From Pseudomonadales bacterium (GTDB lineage Bacteria; Pseudomonadota; Gammaproteobacteria; Pseudomonadales; Azotimanducaceae), in the NCBI GenBank assembly GCA_016779585.1, contig JADHNI010000019.1, forward strand, positions 1 to 52,910: a DNA stretch of 52,910 nucleotides, given 5' to 3'. Under the pieces are notes generated by a model. The model searched no databases. It had not been told where the DNA came from and saw nothing but the letters and a program-made list of their open reading frames with translations. Positions 42,473 to 51,715 of the stretch are shown here, piece after piece. The position numbers were made by a program, and so were the translations under genes. Position 1 is the stretch's first letter. The number at the start of each line of letters is the position of its first letter.

Positions 42473-43561
42473 ATGAGCCAAATGAAAATCGCAGTGATTG
42501 GTGCCAGCGGCGTGGTTGGCCGGGCGTTAATGGAACGCTTCCTTGATCGCAAGGTTCCAGCAGTTGGCCTGTCACGCCGGCCGCCGGCAGACCTGCCTGG
42601 AGCTGAATTCCAGCCACTGGATCTTCTGGATACAGAGGCCTGCAAGGAGTGTGCTGAATCAGTATTTGGTGGCGTGACTCATATTGTCTACGCGGCGCTT
42701 TATGAGAAACCCGGGCTCATTGCCGGTTGGCAGGAGCTGGACCAGATGCAGACGAATCTGCAGATGCTGCAGAACATTCTCGGTCCATTGCGTGATTCGA
42801 AAACGCTCAGGCACGTCACGCTACTGCAGGGAACAAAAGCCTACGGGGCGCACGTGGCGCCCATGAAAATACCAGGCGTCGAATCAGAACCACGACACCC
42901 TCACGAGAACTTCTACTGGCTGCAGGAGGATCAACTCATCGATTACTGCAATGAGACCGGCTGGACGCGCACCATCTGGCGACCCCAGGTGATTTTTGGT
43001 CATGCGCTGCATGCGCCCATGAACATGCTGGCGGCGGTTGGCACCTACGCTGCCCTGCAGAAAGCTGCAGGTTTACCGTTTACTTACCCGGGCGGGCCTT
43101 CTGCTGTTTCTGAAGCCATCGACGCAGACCTGCTGGCTGCCGCCATTCACTTCAGTCTCGACAATGCGGCATTTGAAAACGAAACCTTCAACATTACTAA
43201 TGGTGACGTGTTTCGCTGGCAGGACACCTGGCCTGCGCTTGCCGAAATATTCGGCATGGATATGGGCGAACCCGAAAGGCGGCTGCTGTCTGAATCATTT
43301 TACGACCGTGAATCTGACTGGCAGCAAATAGTTAAAACACATGAACTTCAGCCATACTCGCTGCGCCAGATTGTAGGCGACTCCTACTACTACGCTGACG
43401 CCATGTTTAATGCCTATGGCGACAGGGTGCCGCCGCCCGCACTCCTGAGCACCATCAAGTTACGCCAGGCTGGCTTCCAGGACTGCATTGATACAACCAA
43501 AATGTTTCGGAATTGGTTCACCCGGTTGGGTGAGCTACGCGTTCTGCCTAAGTTCAGTTAA
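42473..43561 (+). CDS. PRISE-type NAD(P)H enone/5-beta-reductase family protein
   Basis: Extended SDR of 362 residues. GASGVVGRAL (10-19) binds the cofactor and SRRPP near 34-38 suggests NADPH. The catalytic pair of the progesterone 5-beta-reductase/iridoid synthase group appears as Lys122 in LQGTKAYG and Tyr148 in ENFYWLQED, with RPQVIFG and SEAIDADLLAAAI following. The family reduces alpha,beta-unsaturated carbonyls. Start at ATG 42473 or ATG 42482; the GAGG before both favours the second slightly. It is divergent from the MFS gene. Confidence 0.87.
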   Translation: MSQMKIAVIGASGVVGRALMERFLDRKVPAVGLSRRPPADLPGAEFQPLDLLDTEACKECAESVFGGVTHIVYAALYEKPGLIAGWQELDQMQTNLQMLQNILGPLRDSKTLRHVTLLQGTKAYGAHVAPMKIPGVESEPRHPHENFYWLQEDQLIDYCNETGWTRTIWRPQVIFGHALHAPMNMLAAVGTYAALQKAAGLPFTYPGGPSAVSEAIDADLLAAAIHFSLDNAAFENETFNITNGDVFRWQDTWPALAEIFGMDMGEPERRLLSESFYDRESDWQQIVKTHELQPYSLRQIVGDSYYYADAMFNAYGDRVPPPALLSTIKLRQAGFQDCIDTTKMFRNWFTRLGELRVLPKFS

Positions 43562-43565
43562 GGCA

Positions 43566-43594
43566 GGCCGCAGGCGCGCCAGCAACCTGCGGCC
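43566..43594. terminator. GC-rich hairpin after the reductase gene
   Basis: GGCCGCAGG and CCTGCGGCC form a perfect 9-bp stem with an 11-base loop, starting 4 bases after the stop codon. No T-run follows, so it may be a Rho-dependent or mRNA-stabilising structure rather than a classic terminator. The rest of the gap to 43709 shows nothing clear. Confidence 0.45.
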
Positions 43595-43709
43595 CAGGGG
43601 ATGAAGGCGCCAGGCCTTTATAGGGGACGCAGGGAAAGATACGCACCAATTGTTAACGCAGAAGAAACTTCCTGAAACCCATCGTTAAGTTCGTGTTAAA
43701 CAAAGGCGG

Positions 43710-44207
43710 CTATTCGTAGATGCCTTCCTCACCATAACGGTCTGAAGGTCCCGGGCCACCCTCGCCCAGCCTGCCTTTATCTCCAAAGTGGCCTTTGCCG
43801 GGTACATAGTTAAACTCCACTCGAATGCCGTCCGGATCTTCAAACAGGATCGAATAGTAACCAGGCGCAAAGTGTGAGCCGTCCTCGGGCCCGTGAACAA
43901 ACTTGATGTTTGGGAATTCGGTAACAATGAAGTTGTAAATGGCATCAATGTCTTCGTTGCTGCGTGCCCGAAAACAAAAGTGATGCAGTCCGCTGGTGTC
44001 CTGGTCAAACGTCACATGCTTTTTGTCGTCGGGTGCTTCGCGAATCAGGATCCCCGTCCGGCTGCCGATGCAGTAAAGGGTGGTTTCGTTTTTGACCAGC
44101 GTTTTCATCTCCAGGAAATGGCAGAGGCCTTCCCAGAAAGGCATACACTCCTCGATGTTGTTCACCGTCATCTGGATATGTGCAATTCCGTTAACTTCGA
44201 CACTCAT
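43710..44207 (-). CDS. VOC family (glyoxalase-like) protein
   Basis: A 165-residue vicinal-oxygen-chelate protein with two beta-alpha-beta-beta-beta units: GIAHIQMTVNNIEECMPFWEGL at the start and GLHHFCFRARSNEDIDAIY in the middle, with metal ligand candidates His10, His in LHHF and Glu in IRVEFNY. The C-terminal 30 residues (GKGHFGDKGRLGEGGPGP) are Gly-rich. Known relatives are dioxygenases, glyoxalases and fosfomycin-type enzymes. Its start overlaps the rhodanese stop by four bases. Confidence 0.85.
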   Translation of the reverse strand: MSVEVNGIAHIQMTVNNIEECMPFWEGLCHFLEMKTLVKNETTLYCIGSRTGILIREAPDDKKHVTFDQDTSGLHHFCFRARSNEDIDAIYNFIVTEFPNIKFVHGPEDGSHFAPGYYSILFEDPDGIRVEFNYVPGKGHFGDKGRLGEGGPGPSDRYGEEGIYE

Positions 44208-44653
44208 GACTCGCCTTCCCCCTTTGGCTTTCTCATCCAGCGACTCTGGCTGGCAAAGTCTTCAACGGCACCGCCCGATTTCGCCCAGCCGTTAAAACCC
44301 AGTTCCAGGTGTGCCACGTTGTTAAACCCCATGGCTTTGAGATCCCGCGCCGCAAAAGCTGAACGACCACCGCCGGCGCAAAACGCCACGATGCGCTTGT
44401 CCTCGGTGAAATAGTCGCGGTAGTACGGGCTGGTCGGACTTGCCCAGAATTCCATCATGCCGCGGGGTACATGGACGGCACCCGGGATGGTTCCAAGGTC
44501 AATAACCTCCTGGATTTCACGAATATCGATCAGCAGCATGTCTTTACCCTGATCCGCAGCATCACGCAGTTCATTTTTCAGGTCATCGACTGAAAGGTTC
44601 TCAAGATCAGCCTTGATCTTCTCAACCTCGGCAAAGATATCAACAATCGCCAT
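44204..44653 (-). CDS. Single-domain rhodanese-like sulfurtransferase
   Basis: A 149-residue cytoplasmic protein. MLLIDIREIQEVIDLGTIPGAVHVPRG is the rhodanese opening, and the active loop is Cys92-Ala-Gly-Gly-Gly-Arg-Ser (CAGGGRS), six residues between Cys and the following Ser-Ala-Phe. A C-terminal GFNGWAKSGG completes the fold. It moves sulfane sulfur from a donor to a thiol acceptor. ATGA overlap with the VOC gene couples the two. An AGGAGACAC site precedes the ATG. Confidence 0.92.
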   Translation of the reverse strand: MAIVDIFAEVEKIKADLENLSVDDLKNELRDAADQGKDMLLIDIREIQEVIDLGTIPGAVHVPRGMMEFWASPTSPYYRDYFTEDKRIVAFCAGGGRSAFAARDLKAMGFNNVAHLELGFNGWAKSGGAVEDFASQSRWMRKPKGEGES

Positions 44654-44727
44654 AGTGTCTCCTCATTTTCGGGCTCCATGATGGCAGAAACATTTATCCG
44701 CTGTCATGCGTGCCTTAGAATGCGGAG

Positions 44728-45723
44728 ATGTCGCGCTATCTCGACAGCTTGTCGATCATTCACTGGATTCTGTTAACTCTCGGGTTTCTATTCACTGGTT
44801 ACGGATTGTATCTGTCACCCGTTTACTCACCTGAGCGTGCGCTACCAACCTCGCGGGCCATGGATTCCACCCTGAGAGACGAGCCTGAACCAGCGGCAAC
44901 CAGCCAGACCATAGAACGTGACGGTCTTCGCTATGAAGGGATCTTCTCTGACGCGTTAACAGGCAAAGGGACCATAACCTGGCCAAACCAACAGGTTTAC
45001 CGGGGGGATATTCTCACCAGTCGCCCTCATGGCAAGGGAAACATGTTGTTTGCAGATGGGCGAAGCTACACCGGCGAACTCGATATGGGCAGGCTGCACG
45101 GTCGCGGTGAACTGCACTGGCCAGACGGCAGCTTCTACCGGGGTGAATTCAACAATGACGTGGTTGAAGGGGAAGGTGACTACACCTCGACAACCGGTGA
45201 TCGCTTTGAAGGTACATTCATCGCAGAGAAACCGCATGGCCGCGGCACACTCACGATGAGCAGTGGCGATATTTACATGGGCGAGGTCAACGCGGGTGTC
45301 ATCGAAGGCGAAGGCACGCTCGCATTTACCGACGGCAGCGTCTACCAGGGAAGTTTTGTCGCCGGACGGATGCACGGCGAAGGTATGCGTACCTGGCCAA
45401 ACGGCAATGACTACAGGGGCGGTTTCCAGAACGACAATTTTCATGGTTATGGAGTTGCAACCTTTGCAAACGGAGTCACTCACGAGGGTGAGTTCCTGGA
45501 TGGCAAGCCTCACGGGAATGGCAACCGGAAATGGCCCAATGGGCGCGTCTACCGTGGTTACTGGTCGCTTGGTGTTCAGGATGGGACAGGTACCATGGCC
45601 TTCGCTAACGGCGACCGGTACGAGGGCGAGTTCAAGGCAGGGAAGATGCATGGTGTTGGTCGCTGCGTCACCAGCGGCTTTGAAGACGCCTGCACTTTCT
45701 TCGAAGGCGAACGCCTGGATTGA
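44728..45723 (+). CDS. Membrane-anchored MORN-repeat protein
   Basis: A 331-residue protein with one N-terminal membrane helix (IIHWILLTLGFLFTGYGLYL, 10-29), a short linker (to about 65) and then eleven MORN repeats of 23 residues, for example YTGELDMGRLHGRGELHWPDGSF and YEGEFKAGKMHGVGR. It ends with CVTSGFEDACTFFEGERLD. MORN repeats form an elongated beta-structure that binds lipids or proteins. Long perfect arrays like this occur in bacterial surface and envelope proteins of unknown role. It stands alone, between the rhodanese gene and the LLM gene. Confidence 0.9.
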   Translation: MSRYLDSLSIIHWILLTLGFLFTGYGLYLSPVYSPERALPTSRAMDSTLRDEPEPAATSQTIERDGLRYEGIFSDALTGKGTITWPNQQVYRGDILTSRPHGKGNMLFADGRSYTGELDMGRLHGRGELHWPDGSFYRGEFNNDVVEGEGDYTSTTGDRFEGTFIAEKPHGRGTLTMSSGDIYMGEVNAGVIEGEGTLAFTDGSVYQGSFVAGRMHGEGMRTWPNGNDYRGGFQNDNFHGYGVATFANGVTHEGEFLDGKPHGNGNRKWPNGRVYRGYWSLGVQDGTGTMAFANGDRYEGEFKAGKMHGVGRCVTSGFEDACTFFEGERLD

Positions 45724-45762
45724 TCTGTTATCCTCGATGGCAGATCAACGCAGGAGCAAACA

Positions 45763-46629
45763 ATGAAGATCGGCACTTTTTCGACGTTCATGTCACCTAT
45801 CTGCACACCGGAGATGATCAAGGACTTTGCGGTGCAGGCTGAAAACACCGGCCTTGATTCCCTCTGGCTCGGGGAACACGTCGTTCTGTTTGATGAGATG
45901 AAGAATCCGTACCCCGGTTCGAAGGACGGCAAGATTCCAGTGCCCGAGGGTGGCGGCATCATGGATACCGTATCCACCATCGGTTTCCTCGCAGCATGCA
46001 CGAAGAACCTGCGTTTCGGCACTGGAATTACCCTGTTACCGCAACGTAACCCTGTGTACACCGCAAAAGAATTCGCAAACCTGGACTGGCTGAGTAACGG
46101 GCGCATTGATCTTGGCATCGGTATCGGCTGGTGTGAAGAAGAAGTGATCGCCTGCGGTTATGACTTCAATACCCGTGGCGCTCGCTGCGATGAAATCCTG
46201 GAGATGCTCAAGATCCTCTGGACGCAGGAAATTGCTGAGTACCATGGCAAATACCATGACCTCGCGCCCTGCCGCATGGACCCGAAACCCGTCCAGTCTC
46301 CGCATATCCCAATCATTGTCGGCGGTCACAGTCCTGCCGGGCTTCGCCGTGCCGCAAAATATGGCGATGGCTGGTACGGCTTCCAGATGGATCCGTTCCA
46401 GACAGCGGAGGTATTCGCCAATATCGACAAGGCACTTGCAGCTGAAGGCAGGAACCGCGATGGCTTTAAGCTGGTCATTACACCGCCCTACCAGATGACA
46501 ACAGATATGGTTAAGCAATATGCCGACCTCGGTGTCGATACCCTGGTGGTTCACCTGGGCAGCCAGAAAGCAGAGCGTGTTTCCGCCCGTCTCAGGGAGA
46601 TTGAGAGCCTGGTCGAGGCAGTTGCTTGA
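45763..46629 (+). CDS. LLM-class (luciferase-like) flavin/F420 oxidoreductase
   Basis: A 288-residue TIM-barrel oxidoreductase. [13 protein letters not shown] near 30-42, [29 protein letters not shown] near 95-125 and [25 protein letters not shown] near 180-205 match the TIGR03619 type, which is named F420-dependent, although proteobacterial members may use FMN. The start follows AGGAG. The stop overlaps the next gene's TTG start (TTGA), so both enzymes work together. The substrate is unknown. Confidence 0.87.
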   Translation: MKIGTFSTFMSPICTPEMIKDFAVQAENTGLDSLWLGEHVVLFDEMKNPYPGSKDGKIPVPEGGGIMDTVSTIGFLAACTKNLRFGTGITLLPQRNPVYTAKEFANLDWLSNGRIDLGIGIGWCEEEVIACGYDFNTRGARCDEILEMLKILWTQEIAEYHGKYHDLAPCRMDPKPVQSPHIPIIVGGHSPAGLRRAAKYGDGWYGFQMDPFQTAEVFANIDKALAAEGRNRDGFKLVITPPYQMTTDMVKQYADLGVDTLVVHLGSQKAERVSARLREIESLVEAVA

Positions 46630-48236
46630 AGAACTACGACTATATTGTTGTTGGCGCAGGCACTGCAGGATGCGTACTGGCCAACCGTTTGACTGAGGGG
46701 GGGCGTTATTCTGTCCTGCTGCTTGAGGCTGGCAAGAAAGATAACTACTTCTGGATCGACATCCCTGTTGGCTACCTCTACACCATTAACAATCCACGCA
46801 CTGACTGGTGCTACGAGATTGAACCAGACCCGGGACTTAACGGCCGCAGCATTGGATACGCCAGGGGAAAAGTCCTGGGCGGCTGCTCGTCCATCAACGC
46901 CATGATTTATATGCGCGGCCAGCGCAGCGACTACGACCATTGGGCACAGCTGGGTAACCGGGGGTGGGGCTGGGACGATGTTTTGCCATTGTTCAGGAAG
47001 TCCGAGGATTACCAGTACGGGTCCGATGAGTTTCATGGCGCTGGCGGTGAACTCCGGGTTGAAGAAAGGCGCGTCAACTGGGAAATCCTGGATGCCTGGC
47101 GCGATGCTGCCGAGGCCTGCGGGATTCCCAAGATCGATGAGTTCAACCGGGGGGATAACTTCGGTAATGCCTACTTCCAGATGAACCAGCGACGCGGCTC
47201 ACGCTGGAGTGCAACAAAAGCTTTCCTTGATCCGGCAAAGTCCCGCAGCAACCTCAAGATCATTACCGAGGCACACGTGCGCAGGCTCCTCTTTGACCAC
47301 AGTGGCGCGCGGCCAACCTGCAAAGGTGTGGAAATCACAACACCGGCAGGTCTGGAAACCTTCAATGCCGAACGTGAAGTGATTCTCGCCACAGGCTCGA
47401 TTGGCTCGCCGCAGATCCTGCAACTGTCAGGTATCGGCAATGCTGAACTCCTGGGCGCCATGGATATTCCGGTGACCCATGCCCTGCCAGGCGTGGGCGA
47501 GAATCTTCAGGATCACCTGCAGATTCGCACAATCTATAAGGTGAGTAACACCGTGACCCTGAACCAGCGAGTGAATTCATTGTTTGGCCTGGCGTCGATG
47601 GGTCTTGAGTATTTCCTGTTCAAAACCGGTCCGCTGACCATGCCACCCTCGCAGCTTGGTGCATTCGCGCGCAGCGACGAAAACCAGCCCAGCGCCAATA
47701 TGGAGTGGCACGTTCAGCCATTGTCGCTGGAAAGATTCGGGGAGCCGCTGCACAAGTACAATGCGATTACTCCGTCTGTCTGTAATCTCAGGCCAAGCAG
47801 TCGCGGGCACGTCCGCATTAAAAGCAGCAGACCTGAAGACTATCCGGCGATCACCCTGAACTACCTGTCTACGGAAGAAGATCTCGCGGTTGCCGTGGCA
47901 GGCCTGAAGTTCACACGCCGGATTATGTCTGCTGCTCCAATGGCACCGTTTGAGCCCGAGGAACTGAAACCCGGCGCTCACATCGAAAGTGAAGATGATC
48001 TTGCTCATGCTGCCGGTGACCTCGGCACGACCATCTTTCACCCGGTCGGCACCTGCAAAATGGGTAGCGATCACATGGCAGTAGTGGATGATGAACTCAG
48101 GGTACACGGCGTGGACCGGCTCCGGGTCATCGATGCTTCCATCATGCCGACTATCACCTCGGGTAACACCAATGCTCCGACGGTCATGATCGCCGAGAAA
48201 GGCGCGGAGTTTGTATTGTCCTCGTCTCGACCCTAG
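46626..48236 (+). CDS. GMC family FAD oxidoreductase (choline dehydrogenase-like)
   Basis: FAD alcohol dehydrogenase of 536 residues. [15 protein letters not shown] (8-22) binds [22 protein letters not shown] is the GMC signature 1, [17 protein letters not shown] is signature 2, and the active-site His and Asn are in [10 protein letters not shown] and [14 protein letters not shown]. The start is TTG 46626 overlapping the LLM stop. It oxidises a primary alcohol such as choline or a longer alcohol in the cytoplasm or at the membrane. No betaine aldehyde dehydrogenase is adjacent, so choline is not assumed. Confidence 0.92.
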   Translation: MKNYDYIVVGAGTAGCVLANRLTEGGRYSVLLLEAGKKDNYFWIDIPVGYLYTINNPRTDWCYEIEPDPGLNGRSIGYARGKVLGGCSSINAMIYMRGQRSDYDHWAQLGNRGWGWDDVLPLFRKSEDYQYGSDEFHGAGGELRVEERRVNWEILDAWRDAAEACGIPKIDEFNRGDNFGNAYFQMNQRRGSRWSATKAFLDPAKSRSNLKIITEAHVRRLLFDHSGARPTCKGVEITTPAGLETFNAEREVILATGSIGSPQILQLSGIGNAELLGAMDIPVTHALPGVGENLQDHLQIRTIYKVSNTVTLNQRVNSLFGLASMGLEYFLFKTGPLTMPPSQLGAFARSDENQPSANMEWHVQPLSLERFGEPLHKYNAITPSVCNLRPSSRGHVRIKSSRPEDYPAITLNYLSTEEDLAVAVAGLKFTRRIMSAAPMAPFEPEELKPGAHIESEDDLAHAAGDLGTTIFHPVGTCKMGSDHMAVVDDELRVHGVDRLRVIDASIMPTITSGNTNAPTVMIAEKGAEFVLSSSRP

Positions 48237-48251
48237 CGGAGAGACCTCGCC

Positions 48252-49076
48252 TTAAAGTCCTGTCAGTTCCGCCGACAGATCCCATAACTTTTTGCGCAGC
48301 GCCTCGTCGTCCGCCTGCGACGAGTACTCCGCCGGCTCACACTGGTCATAGTATTTACCGGTTACACCTTCGAGGCTCGGGTCACTGGCCAGCATGATAT
48401 TGGTTTGCGCGCCTTTCTCCGGCGAGATAAAAATCAGGCCAATGATCTTGCGCAGCAACCAGGGCACATCGCGCACGATATCTGTCGCAACAGCTCCCGG
48501 GTGCAGTACGTTGGAGGTCACGCCTGTACCTTCCAGTTGTTTCGCCAGCTCCACGGCAAACAGCACATTGCAGAGTTTGGAGGAGTTGTAGGCTTCCTGG
48601 CTGTTGTATTTCTCGTACCCACGAATCGCATCAAAATCGATGTTGCCTTTTTTGTGCAGCATGGAAGAGACCGTAACAATCCTCGAAGGCGCGCTGGCCT
48701 TCAGGCAATCCAGCAGCAGGTTGGTCAACAGGAATGGCGCCAGGTGATTCACACCAAACTGCATTTCAAATCCGTCATCCGTCATGCGCTGTCTGGGCGG
48801 GAAGAGACCCGCATTGTTGATCAGCACATCCAGACGGTCATAGCGGTCCAGGAAGTTCGCCGCCAGGTCACGAATACTCTGGAGGTTCGCCAGTTCCACG
48901 GGCAGGTTGACCGCTGGTATGCCGGCCTCGGCATTGATGACTTTCAGAGCCTCCGCGGTTTTCTCGGAGTCACGGCAGGCCAGAACCACTTCTGCCCCCT
49001 GGCTCGCCAGTTCCCGCGCTGTGACAATGCCAATACCACTGTTGCCGCCAGTAATCAGTACTCGTTTGCCTTCCAT
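48252..49076 (-). CDS. SDR family oxidoreductase, retinol-dehydrogenase-like
   Basis: Classical SDR of 274 residues: ITGGNSGIGIVTARELA (8-24), ACRDSEKTAEAL (NADP-type Arg after strand 2), NNAGLFPPRQRMTDDGFEMQFGVNHLAPFLLTNLL, catalytic Ser in TVSSMLHK and YNSSK with Tyr and Lys. The long FEMQFGVNHLGHF-like block is typical of WW-oxidoreductase/retinol dehydrogenase-type enzymes. It converges on the GMC gene with a 15-base gap. The substrate is unknown. Confidence 0.88.
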   Translation of the reverse strand: MEGKRVLITGGNSGIGIVTARELASQGAEVVLACRDSEKTAEALKVINAEAGIPAVNLPVELANLQSIRDLAANFLDRYDRLDVLINNAGLFPPRQRMTDDGFEMQFGVNHLAPFLLTNLLLDCLKASAPSRIVTVSSMLHKKGNIDFDAIRGYEKYNSQEAYNSSKLCNVLFAVELAKQLEGTGVTSNVLHPGAVATDIVRDVPWLLRKIIGLIFISPEKGAQTNIMLASDPSLEGVTGKYYDQCEPAEYSSQADDEALRKKLWDLSAELTGL

Positions 49077-49106
49077 TTTATTATTCCTTCTTGTTTATCC
49101 TTCTTT

Positions 49107-49742
49107 TTATTCTGCTTTCTGCAGGTCCTTTTCGAAATCTCGCCGGGAGCGTTCATCTATTGGCGCACAAAGGTATCGCCGCAGTGTATCTGCAGAAAGC
49201 TTTCGATGGGAATCTTCGAAAAATGTCGCAAGTGAAATGCGGTCCCCTTCATAGGGAGACCACGTGAACTCATCGCCCGCAGTCAGGGTTCCTTCTTTTA
49301 GTACCCGACAGTAGGCGCCTGAACGGTTTGCCTGAACAAACTTCCTGGCAAACTGCCGGTCCTCCATCCTTGCTGCCAGCGTATTGCAGGGAATCCGAGG
49401 GGCCGTCACCTGCAATGTGACGCACGGCGCAGTGAGAACATCGCCAACGCAGAGCTGTCGCAGGTCCGAACCCGTCACAGTGAGATTTTCACCGAAGGTA
49501 CCGGGCGGCATTTCCCGCTTCAACTGCCGCTCCCAGAAGGCGTAATCCTCAAGGGCATAGAGATAGACCGCCTGGTCAGGCCCTCCGTGATGCTTCATAT
49601 TGCAGATCGCATCGTCCGCCAGCCCAAGTTTTCCCACTGTTACTGCACCAGTACAGGCGGTTTTGACAATGCCCGTTTCAATCTCGCGGTTACCGACCAC
49701 CATGGTAGTTCGCCGGCCTGTATTAATCTGTTCAATACGCAT
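49107..49742 (-). CDS. MOSC domain protein (YiiM-like)
   Basis: A 211-residue molybdenum-cofactor sulfurase C-terminal (MOSC) protein. KHHGGPDQAVYLYALEDYAFWE is the family hallmark, followed by GTFGENLTVTG, GDVLTAPCVTLQVTAPRIPC with the conserved Cys, and RSGAYCRVLKEGTLTAGD. YiiM proteins reduce N-hydroxylated compounds with molybdenum cofactor. ATG 49742 (MRIEQINTG) fits the family, whereas a frame to 49808 adds a Cys-rich stretch without a ribosome site. It lies divergently from isocitrate lyase. Confidence 0.88.
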   Translation of the reverse strand: MRIEQINTGRRTTMVVGNREIETGIVKTACTGAVTVGKLGLADDAICNMKHHGGPDQAVYLYALEDYAFWERQLKREMPPGTFGENLTVTGSDLRQLCVGDVLTAPCVTLQVTAPRIPCNTLAARMEDRQFARKFVQANRSGAYCRVLKEGTLTAGDEFTWSPYEGDRISLATFFEDSHRKLSADTLRRYLCAPIDERSRRDFEKDLQKAE

Positions 49743-49921
49743 GGGACAAGTATGCAGGAATCTACAGAGAGCGCTAAACGGTGAAGCTGAAACATAAACC
49801 TTATACATGAATCAGCGGAATATAACAGTGTCCAATTATTCCTTTATTTGATCACTGATGCACTGGTACCCTGCGCGGTCTATTCGATTGCCACAGACTT
49901 ATCAAAGCCAGGAGGAACACC

Positions 49922-51532
49922 ATGGGCTACCAACAGGATATTGAGCGAATGGCGAAGCTGTGCGGCACGCACGGCGACGCATGGAACGGTATCAACCCGG
50001 AATACGCAGTACGCATGCGACTGCAGAACCGATTCAACTCCGGTCTGGATATCGCCCAGTACACCGCAGACATCATGCGCAAGGATATGGCGGACTATGA
50101 TGCCGACACCTCCAAGTACACCCAGTCGCTGGGATGCTGGCATGGTTTCGTGGCGCAACAGAAAGCTATTGCCATCAAGCGCCACAACGGCACCCTGGAT
50201 AAGAAATACATCTATCTTTCTGGCTGGATGGTCGCAGCATTGCGCAGCCAGTTCGGCCCCCTGCCTGATCAGTCCATGCACGAAAAGACCAGCGTTCCCT
50301 CCCTGATCCAGGAAATCTACACCTTCCTGAAGCAGGCAGATGCTGTAGAACTAGAACGTCTGTTTACGGCCCTCGATGCAGCGAACGAAGCTGGTAATGA
50401 GGTCGAAGCCAAGTCGCTGATCGAGCAGATCGACAACTTCGAAACTCACGTTGTACCTATTATTGCAGACATCGATGCCGGTTTCGGTAACGAAGAGGCG
50501 ACTTACCTGCTGGCCAAGCAGATGATCGAAGCTGGCGCCTGCGCCATCCAGATCGAAAACCAGGTATCTGAGGTCAAGCAATGTGGTCACCAGGCCGGCA
50601 AGGTCACAGTTCCTCACGAAGTTTTCCTGGCCAAGATCAACGCGGTTCGTTACGCGTTCCTGGAGCTGGGCATTGAAAACGGCATCATCGTCGCACGTAC
50701 TGACTCACTCGGCGCCGGTCTGACCCAGATGGTTCCTGTATCCAAGGAAGAAGGCGACCTGGCAAGCCAGTACAACAGTTTCCTCGAAGTCGAAGAAGTG
50801 CACAATGTGGATGAACTGAAAGAACATGACATCGTTTTCCACAAGAAGGACAAGCTGGTTAAGCCGGTTCGCCTGGATAATGGTCTCTACGCGTTCCGTG
50901 AAGGCACCGGAATTGATCGAGTGGTTCTCGACTGTATCACCAGCCTGCGTCACGGCGCTGACCTGCTCTGGATTGAAACCGAAAAGCCTAACGTCAAGCA
51001 GATCGCCGAGATGGTCGACAAGGTGAAGGAAGTGGTTCCCGATGCCAAGCTGGTTTACAACAACAGCCCGTCTTTCAACTGGACGCTGAAGTTCCGTGAG
51101 CAGGTCTACCAGGAGTACGTGGACGCCGGTAAAGATGTATCCGCTTACCCCAATCCTGCTGAAGACCCTCTTGGCCTGATGTCTGTTGAACTTGATGAGA
51201 CTGAACTGGCCCAGCAGGCTGACCAGTACATCCAGTCTTTCCAGGCTGATGGTTCACGGGAAGCCGGTATCTTCCACCACCTGATCACACTGCCGACTTA
51301 CCACGAAACCGCACTGGGTGTGGATACGCTGGCTGAAGGCTACTTCGGCGATGCAGCCATGCTGGCTTACGTGAAAGGCGTTCAGCGAACCGAGATTCGC
51401 CGCAACATGAACGTTGTGAAGCACCAGGAAATGGCCGGTACCACCATCGGCGATCACCACAAGGAATACTTTGCCGGTGAAAATGCACTGCTGGCAGGTG
51501 GTAAAGAAAATACTATGTCCCAGTTTGGATAA
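49922..51532 (+). CDS. aceA: Isocitrate lyase (Pseudomonas-like long form)
   Basis: Splits isocitrate into succinate and glyoxylate, the first step of the glyoxylate shunt that lets cells grow on acetate and fatty acids. The 536-residue length and the signature Lys219-Gln-Cys221-Gly-His223 (KQCGHQ in place of the E. coli KKCGH) match the long Pseudomonas/Colwellia-type enzyme; the Gln is normal there. ADIDAGFGN, ENQVSEVKQ, ARTDSLGAG, YNNSPSFNW and IFHHLITLPTYH are all present. CCAGGAGGAACACC before the ATG is the best ribosome site in the window. The stop codon lies within a stable hairpin. Confidence 0.96.
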   Translation: MGYQQDIERMAKLCGTHGDAWNGINPEYAVRMRLQNRFNSGLDIAQYTADIMRKDMADYDADTSKYTQSLGCWHGFVAQQKAIAIKRHNGTLDKKYIYLSGWMVAALRSQFGPLPDQSMHEKTSVPSLIQEIYTFLKQADAVELERLFTALDAANEAGNEVEAKSLIEQIDNFETHVVPIIADIDAGFGNEEATYLLAKQMIEAGACAIQIENQVSEVKQCGHQAGKVTVPHEVFLAKINAVRYAFLELGIENGIIVARTDSLGAGLTQMVPVSKEEGDLASQYNSFLEVEEVHNVDELKEHDIVFHKKDKLVKPVRLDNGLYAFREGTGIDRVVLDCITSLRHGADLLWIETEKPNVKQIAEMVDKVKEVVPDAKLVYNNSPSFNWTLKFREQVYQEYVDAGKDVSAYPNPAEDPLGLMSVELDETELAQQADQYIQSFQADGSREAGIFHHLITLPTYHETALGVDTLAEGYFGDAAMLAYVKGVQRTEIRRNMNVVKHQEMAGTTIGDHHKEYFAGENALLAGGKENTMSQFG

Positions 51533-51559
51533 TTCGCACAGCGAATTATCCAAATCTGG
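51520..51559. repeat. Long hairpin spanning the isocitrate lyase stop
   Basis: TTTGGATAATTCGC (51524-51537) and GCGAATTATCCAAA (51541-51554) pair perfectly over 14 bases with loop ACA; CCAG and CTGG extend it by four more with a one-base bulge. The last codons (Gln-Phe-Gly-stop) are in the left arm. There is no T-run after it. It may block ribosomes or 3' exonucleases at the gene end. Confidence 0.85.
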
Positions 51560-51560
51560 T

Positions 51561-51617
51561 CGCGGCAGCAGCATCGAAGAAACGTGGTAACCAACCACGT
51601 TTCTGATGCTGCGAAAG
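51561..51617 (+). repeat. Structured repeat unit A
   Basis: CGCGGCA, then an 8-bp outer stem (GCAGCATC/GATGCTGC), a GA bulge on the 5' side, a 10-bp inner stem (AGAAACGTGG/CCACGTTTCT), a 7-base loop TAACCAA and GAAAG after the stem. Stem arms are at 51568-51575, 51578-51587, 51595-51604 and 51605-51612. It shares this plan with units B and C. Confidence 0.85.
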
Positions 51618-51623
51618 CAAATA

Positions 51624-51680
51624 CCCGACAGTTGGATCGAAGTTTTGTGGTACCAAACCACAAAACTGATCCAGCGAAAG
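51624..51680 (+). repeat. Structured repeat unit B (direct copy of A)
   Basis: CCCGACA, outer stem GTTGGATC/GATCCAGC (8 bp, one G-T pair), GA bulge, inner stem AGTTTTGTGG/CCACAAAACT (10 bp), loop TACCAAA and GAAAG. Arms are at 51631-51638, 51641-51650, 51658-51667 and 51668-51675. Compared with unit A, six base pairs are replaced by other pairs (two outer, four inner), so both arms changed together. Confidence 0.85.
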
Positions 51681-51715
51681 GGCATCTTCCAACCCCTCCT
51701 ACTTATTTAGCTACC

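Noticed and set aside
48405-49235. Plus-strand frame of 276 residues opposite the SDR at 48252
   Set aside because: Antisense shadow; no recognisable family, no ribosome site, and the SDR motifs are intact on the other strand.
50577-50592. Mutated catalytic motif in isocitrate lyase (KQCGH instead of KKCGH)
   Set aside because: The long Pseudomonas-type enzymes normally have Gln here, so it is not a defect.
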